A program made the translations under genes and the position numbers. 9,009 nt of DNA from JAZQUM01 sp045631305. Lineage in GTDB: Bacteria; Bacillota; Clostridia; Oscillospirales; Oscillospiraceae. The notes beneath the pieces were generated by a model. It searched no databases and was not told where the DNA came from. It saw only the letters and a list, made by a program, of their open reading frames with translations. The DNA lies in contig JAZQUM010000092.1 of the NCBI GenBank assembly GCA_045631305.1, positions 1 to 9,009 on the forward strand. The letters are read 5' to 3'. This document shows positions 5,759 to 9,009 of this stretch, piece after piece; the first letter of the stretch is position 1; each line of letters opens with the position of its first letter.

Positions 5759-6493
5759 TTATTCTTCGCCGTTATAGTTGCGGCCGAACTTGAGATCCTT
5801 CAGATTCATCTTGCGGGTCTGGGCAAAGAAGGGATCATCAGCAAAAGGATTGGAATCATCGTAAGGTTCTTCTTCCTTTTCTTCTTCTGCAGCAGCTTCT
5901 TCCTGAGGTGCTTCTTCAGTGGAAAAAGTGGCCAGAATGGCGGACTCGATATCTTCCACGGTTTCTTCCACGCTCTGCTCTTCTGCGGCGGGAGCAGCTT
6001 CCACAACGGGAGCGGCAACAGGCGCAGCTACGGGAGCGGCAACTGCCACGGTGGGCACGTTTTCCAGAAATGCCATCTGCTTAGCGCAAGCTTCCTTAGC
6101 GAAAGCAACGTAATCGGCAAATTCCTTCTGTGCGGTGGCAAGGCGGGCTTCAGCATCGGCGATCTGGGATTCCAGATCCTTTACCTTGCCGGAAACGCTG
6201 CTGGCAGCTTCATCTACGATAGCGGCTTTCTTAGCTTCGGCATCGGCAACAATGGAGTCTGCCATGCGCTGAGCGGCAAGAAGAGTTGCGCGCATGGAAT
6301 CTTCCGTGGCGCGGTATTCTTCCACCTTTTCCACCAGCACTTTCAGCTTCTGCTTCAGCACACTGTTTTCCTTATAAAGGGAGGAATAATCCTCGGTGAG
6401 TTCATCCAAAAATGCATCTACCTGGGCCATATTGTAGCCGCCCAGAGTGGCTTTGGGGAAAGAGCGTTCAGCAACTTCCTGCGGGGTCAGCAT
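5759..6493 (-). CDS. divIVA: DivIVA domain-containing cell division / polar scaffold protein
   Basis: Membrane-curvature-sensing coiled-coil protein that marks septa and poles in Firmicutes. Of 244 residues, the N-terminal DivIVA domain is residues 1-60: LTPQEVAERSFPKATLGGYN then MAQVDAFLDELTEDY, the standard opening in which the 13-21 loop meets the membrane. A second coiled coil runs about 62-145. It is followed by a disordered linker with tandem AAPV units (152-163) and a long acidic Glu/Ala stretch (164-212). A conserved-looking tail, NPFADDPFF then MNLKDLKFGRNYN (215-241), ends the protein. The start has GGAGGA 7 bases upstream. It follows sepF by 23 bases in the same direction, matching the sepF-to-divIVA order of the Bacillus ylm cluster but without ylmG and ylmH. 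A hairpin terminator follows it. The linker is longer and more alanine-rich than in B. subtilis DivIVA (about 164 residues in total). Confidence 0.94.
   Translation of the reverse strand: MLTPQEVAERSFPKATLGGYNMAQVDAFLDELTEDYSSLYKENSVLKQKLKVLVEKVEEYRATEDSMRATLLAAQRMADSIVADAEAKKAAIVDEAASSVSGKVKDLESQIADAEARLATAQKEFADYVAFAKEACAKQMAFLENVPTVAVAAPVAAPVAAPVVEAAPAAEEQSVEETVEDIESAILATFSTEEAPQEEAAAEEEKEEEPYDDSNPFADDPFFAQTRKMNLKDLKFGRNYNGEE
6006..6043. repeat. Short in-frame direct repeat encoding the DivIVA AAPV linker
   Basis: The 14-base unit ACGGGAGCGGCAAC occurs at 6006-6019 and again at 6030-6043, 24 bases apart, with a diverged unit between. It encodes the AAPVAAPVAAPV linker. A 24-base (8-codon) period suggests in-frame duplication, so the linker length may vary between strains. 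Confidence 0.7.
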
Positions 6494-6516
6494 AGCGGTA
6501 TCCTCCTATTTCTCTT

Positions 6517-6993
6517 TTACAGATAGAGTCCGTTGTTTTCCAGTTCGTCGATAAGATCACCCATGATATCCACATGATAGGGGGTGATGATGTAAGTGTT
6601 GGCAGCTACCTTCTTGATCTTGCCTTCACCGGCATAAGCAACGCCGGAGAGGAAGTCGATCAGACGGCGGGCAATGTCCTTATTGGTGGATTCGAGGTTG
6701 ATGACCACGGTGCGCTTTTCCTTCAGGTGGTCAGCGATCTCGGATGCGTTTTCAAAGCGTTCGGGCTTTACCAGAACTACTCTGAGCTGGGTGGTGGCAT
6801 GGATATTTACCACCTTGTTGCGGCGGTCTTCAAAGCGGCGTTCTTCCGTACGGCGCTCTTCCTTGGCTGCGCGGTATTCTTCGAAGGGGCTGGCCTTTTC
6901 CTTGCGCTCCGTCAGATCCGTGAGATCGTCATAATCTTCATCTTCGTCTTCGTAGGGGTGCATCCACTTCTTAAATTCGTCAAGTAAACCCAT
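6517..6993 (-). CDS. sepF: Cell division protein SepF
   Basis: Septum protein that binds the FtsZ C-terminal tail, polymerises into rings and tethers FtsZ filaments to the membrane. At 158 residues the length is normal. The N-terminal MGLLDEFKKWM is the amphipathic membrane-binding helix. Residues 13-60 are a charged, disordered linker with an acidic part (YEDEDEDYDD) then an Arg/Glu-rich part. The SepF core domain occupies about 60-147 with NIHATTQLRVVLVKPERFE (63-81), the ADHLKEKRTVVINLE stretch (87-101), ARRLIDFLSGVAYA (108-121) and ITPYHVDIMGD (136-146). The start has GGGAGG 6 bases upstream. It lies 27 bases after yggS and 23 bases before divIVA on the same strand, so the three genes are probably co-transcribed. 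Confidence 0.97.
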   Translation of the reverse strand: MGLLDEFKKWMHPYEDEDEDYDDLTDLTERKEKASPFEEYRAAKEERRTEERRFEDRRNKVVNIHATTQLRVVLVKPERFENASEIADHLKEKRTVVINLESTNKDIARRLIDFLSGVAYAGEGKIKKVAANTYIITPYHVDIMGDLIDELENNGLYL

Positions 6994-7020
6994 AGTTGGC
7001 CTCCCGATCCTTATTTATTC

Positions 7021-7719
7021 TCAGGCCTGCGCGTAATTCCGCTTGCCGAAAATTGCCGTGCCCACGCGGACCATGTTGGCGCCGCAGGCAATAGCATCGG
7101 CAAAGTCGCCGCTCATGCCCATAGAAAGATATTCTAATTTATTATCGTACAAATTCGCGTTGATGTCAACATATAGTGTATGGACTTTTTCAAAATAGCC
7201 CATATTGCCGTGGGGCTGGGTTTCCACAGGGGGAATGGTCATAAGGCCGCGGAGGGAAACATTGGCAAGTTCCTTGGCTTTTTCCGCTGCGGCATAGACC
7301 TCCTCGGGGGCAAAGCCGCTCTTGGCCTCTTCGCCGCCGATGTTCACTTCCAGCAAAATCTTCTGCACGATGCCGAGCTTTTCGGCCTGCTTATTGATCA
7401 TTTCCAGAAGTTCAAGGCTGCCTACGGACTGGATGAGATCCACCACGCCCACAACCTGCTTTACCTTGTTGCGCTGCAGATGGCCGATGAAATGAAGGGG
7501 AGCGCCTTCATAAGCGCCGTCTTTGTGCTTGGCCAGCATTTCCTGCACGCGGTTTTCGCCCAGCACGTCAATTCCTGCGGCAATGGCTTCGCGGCAGGCA
7601 TCGGCATCGTTCATTTTGCTGGCACCGCAAAGGGTGATCTCTTCAGCCTTGCGGCCTGCCTTTTCGGCGGCAGCGGCAATCTCCCGGCGGATGATCTCTA
7701 TATTTTCAGCAATGGACAT
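7021..7719 (-). CDS. yggS: YggS/YlmE-family pyridoxal phosphate homeostasis protein
   Basis: Cytoplasmic PLP-binding protein of alanine-racemase-like TIM-barrel fold that carries PLP without a known catalytic reaction and helps balance vitamin B6 and amino acid pools. The 232-residue form has the PLP lysine at K35 (CGASKM), LGENRVQE (53-60), HFIGHLQRNKVKQVV (76-90), LLEVNIGGEEAKSGF (122-136), LRGLMTIPP (156-164) and the phosphate-binding SMGMSGDFADAIACGANMVR (199-218) then VGTAIFG. The frame is open upstream to another ATG at 7785, but MSIAENIEIIRREI is the normal family N-terminus. The ATG at 7719 has GGAGG 6 bases upstream and the upstream one has no comparable support, so 7719 is chosen. 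It follows the HlyD-like gene by 70 bases and precedes sepF by 27, like ylmE before ylmF/sepF in B. subtilis. Confidence 0.96.
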   Translation of the reverse strand: MSIAENIEIIRREIAAAAEKAGRKAEEITLCGASKMNDADACREAIAAGIDVLGENRVQEMLAKHKDGAYEGAPLHFIGHLQRNKVKQVVGVVDLIQSVGSLELLEMINKQAEKLGIVQKILLEVNIGGEEAKSGFAPEEVYAAAEKAKELANVSLRGLMTIPPVETQPHGNMGYFEKVHTLYVDINANLYDNKLEYLSMGMSGDFADAIACGANMVRVGTAIFGKRNYAQA

Positions 7720-7762
7720 GATAAACCTCCAAAATATTTGTGTTGAAAAAGGGGTAATTGCG

Positions 7763-7778
7763 AAAGTGCTTGCACTTT
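7763..7778. repeat. Short inverted repeat between the HlyD-like gene and yggS
   Basis: AAAGTGC and GCACTTT (7763-7769 and 7772-7778) form a 16-base dyad with a 2-base centre. As RNA it could fold only with a small loop. No T tract follows on the minus strand, so it is not a good terminator for the HlyD-like gene. It could be a weak operator or mRNA processing hairpin, or chance. Confidence 0.3.
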
Positions 7779-7789
7779 TTGCCAAGGCG

Positions 7790-9007
7790 TTAGCCTACGA
7801 CTTTGCCGTCATAAAGGTCGGCGGCGGTGACGATGACTTCGTCTCCTTCGCGGAGGGTGGCAAGAGCGCCTGCTGCGGGGTCGCCGCCCTTGACAAGGCA
7901 GTAATCCGGGCCGGTATAAACCACTTCTACGGGCTTATAGCGGGCGAAGAGGCCGCTGCGGCAGAAGATGCCCGTTTCCCCGTTTTCACCCACGCGGAGA
8001 GCAGTTTTGGGAATGCGGATGCCGGAGAAGCTTTCCAGAATGATTTCCGCTGTCTGCAGGCGCAGAAGGGTGGTGTCGGAAAGGAACTTTTCGCAGGAGA
8101 AGATCACCAGCACTTCGCCGTTTTCTTCCGTGGAGATGCGCTCCACCGTTACCTTGGTGTCGGAGGCAAGGCCTTTGGCAAAGCGCAGCGTCATGGTGCG
8201 CCCTTCTTTTAAGACGGAAGCTTTTTCAGCTTCCAGACAGGTGACGAAATACCAGGTGTCGCCATAGATCAGCTTGCCCGTGCCGGAGGTGGCAGCGGTG
8301 TCGGCGGAGATATTCTGATAGCTGGAGGGGGTGAGAGAGAAAATATTCTCAGGGGTCAGCGCCGATTCATAACCATCGGTTACGGCGGAGTAAAGGCCGG
8401 AACGGGGGGCTTTCACAGTGGAAGTGTCGGCATTGGCGGCAGCTTTCAGGGTTTTGAGCTGGGATTCCACGGTGGAGATGACCTCGGAATAGTCGGCGCC
8501 TGCAGTGTAGGTATAATCGCGCTTTAGAATGAGAGAGCGCACCGTTTCAGAGGAAGCGTCCATAGCGTCCAGATCACCTGCGGTGACATCACCGTGAAGC
8601 ACGAAGAGGGCCTGCATAATGTCGGCATCCAGCTTCAGTGCCGCATCGGAACTGGAGGCGGCTTCCTGTGCAAAGTAAAGCTGCTGGAGCTGAAGCTCCA
8701 GTTTTTTCATTTCTTCGGCGCGCTGCTGAGCTGCTTCCGTAGCATAGACGGTAGCGATGCTCTGGCCCACGCCCACTTTTTCGCCTTCGCGGCGGGAGAG
8801 GGAATAGAGACCGTTAAGATCTTCCAGAACCTCTTCTTCACGGACCACATAGCCCGAAAGGGTCAGCACGTCTTCGGTTTCATAGCGGTAAGCCACGGTG
8901 AAAGCGAAGGGATCGGCATAGTATTGGCGGATCTGCAGCGCAAAGTACAGCAGCGCTACTACAAAAAGAGCGCCCAGCAGCAGACGGGAAACGATGCGTG
9001 ATTTCAT
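7790..9007 (-). CDS. HlyD-like membrane fusion / efflux adaptor family protein
   Basis: Single-pass membrane protein of 405 residues with an extracytoplasmic adaptor architecture. One transmembrane helix spans about 8-25 after a short basic N-terminus (MKSRIVSR). A split biotinyl/lipoyl-like hairpin follows: one half about 50-90 (LSGYVVREEEVLEDLNGLY, REGEKVGVGQSIATVYA), the other about 196-215 (STVKAPRSGLYS). Between them is a helical region (91-115 and 125-190), a short version of the HlyD coiled-coil arm. Beta-rich domains make up the remainder, with IRIPKTALRVG (330-340) and VEVVYTGPDYCLVKGG (360-375) typical of C-terminal adaptor domains. No transporter ATPase, permease or outer membrane partner is visible. 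It heads the yggS-sepF-divIVA group, which suggests an envelope or division role, but that is inference. The ATG lies 2 bases from the window edge, so its ribosome site and any alternative start cannot be seen. Confidence 0.82.
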   Translation of the reverse strand: MKSRIVSRLLLGALFVVALLYFALQIRQYYADPFAFTVAYRYETEDVLTLSGYVVREEEVLEDLNGLYSLSRREGEKVGVGQSIATVYATEAAQQRAEEMKKLELQLQQLYFAQEAASSSDAALKLDADIMQALFVLHGDVTAGDLDAMDASSETVRSLILKRDYTYTAGADYSEVISTVESQLKTLKAAANADTSTVKAPRSGLYSAVTDGYESALTPENIFSLTPSSYQNISADTAATSGTGKLIYGDTWYFVTCLEAEKASVLKEGRTMTLRFAKGLASDTKVTVERISTEENGEVLVIFSCEKFLSDTTLLRLQTAEIILESFSGIRIPKTALRVGENGETGIFCRSGLFARYKPVEVVYTGPDYCLVKGGDPAAGALATLREGDEVIVTAADLYDGKVVG

Positions 9008-9009
9008 GT

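Noticed and set aside
5666..6526. Plus-strand open frame of 286 codons across divIVA
   Set aside because: It crosses a terminator and lies opposite a well-supported DivIVA protein. The encoded Phe/Gly-rich sequence reflects the reverse of Glu/Ala/Lys codons.
7720..7785. N-terminal extension of YggS from the upstream ATG at 7785
   Set aside because: The extra 22 residues do not resemble the family, and GGAGG is placed correctly for the ATG at 7719.
7757..7785. Possible yggS promoter (TTGGCA and CGCAAT, 17 bases apart, minus strand)
   Set aside because: The -10 matches only about half of the consensus, so co-transcription with the upstream gene is the simpler reading.

Overview
The window looks like ordinary core chromosome of a Gram-positive, low-to-mid GC Firmicute. 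The best guess is a Clostridia member of the Oscillospiraceae/Ruminococcaceae type, because it has SepF, DivIVA and YlmE/YggS together, a LysM+G5+M23 cell-wall enzyme, an orphan-like phosphate acetyltransferase, AGGAGG-type ribosome binding sites and sigma-A-like promoters. The family-level placement is inference. Eight protein genes are supported. Seven are on the minus strand and one (pta) is on the plus strand. I see no RNA gene, transposon, phage gene or CRISPR array. No gene-free stretch exceeds 300 bases; the longest is 3543-3779.

Layout. Positions 1-1700 (minus) hold a two-gene operon: an ACT-domain protein of the UPF0237 type followed by a UPF0210/PFL-like (DUF711) protein whose reading frame runs off the left edge. 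A promoter lies at 1731-1759. Positions 1783-1824 are the terminator of the next gene, a 570-residue membrane-anchored LysM/G5/M23 cell-wall peptidase (1830-3542, minus). Positions 3543-3779 form a divergent control region with a good promoter for each flanking gene and an 18-bp perfect palindrome between them. The single plus-strand gene, pta (3780-4760), ends in a strong hairpin at 4771-4800 that it shares with the convergent HAD hydrolase gene.

Positions 4813-9007 (minus) are a co-directional cluster. In transcription order it is an HlyD-like membrane adaptor, the PLP-binding protein YggS/YlmE, SepF, DivIVA, a hairpin terminator, and a HAD-family phosphatase. The yggS-sepF-divIVA order matches the ylm/divIVA cell-division cluster of Bacillus subtilis, without ylmG and ylmH between sepF and divIVA. 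SepF ties FtsZ to the membrane, DivIVA recognises curved or septal membrane, and YggS buffers pyridoxal phosphate. The HlyD-like protein and the HAD enzyme have no assigned role in the cluster.

Most of the window is conserved housekeeping sequence, and I do not see a clear new system. The points most worth a second look are: the UPF0210 frame, which lacks a stop at the normal family end; a terminator that abuts the ribosome binding site of the HAD gene; the topology problem of the M23 protein; the palindrome in the divergent region; and the HlyD-like gene heading the division cluster.
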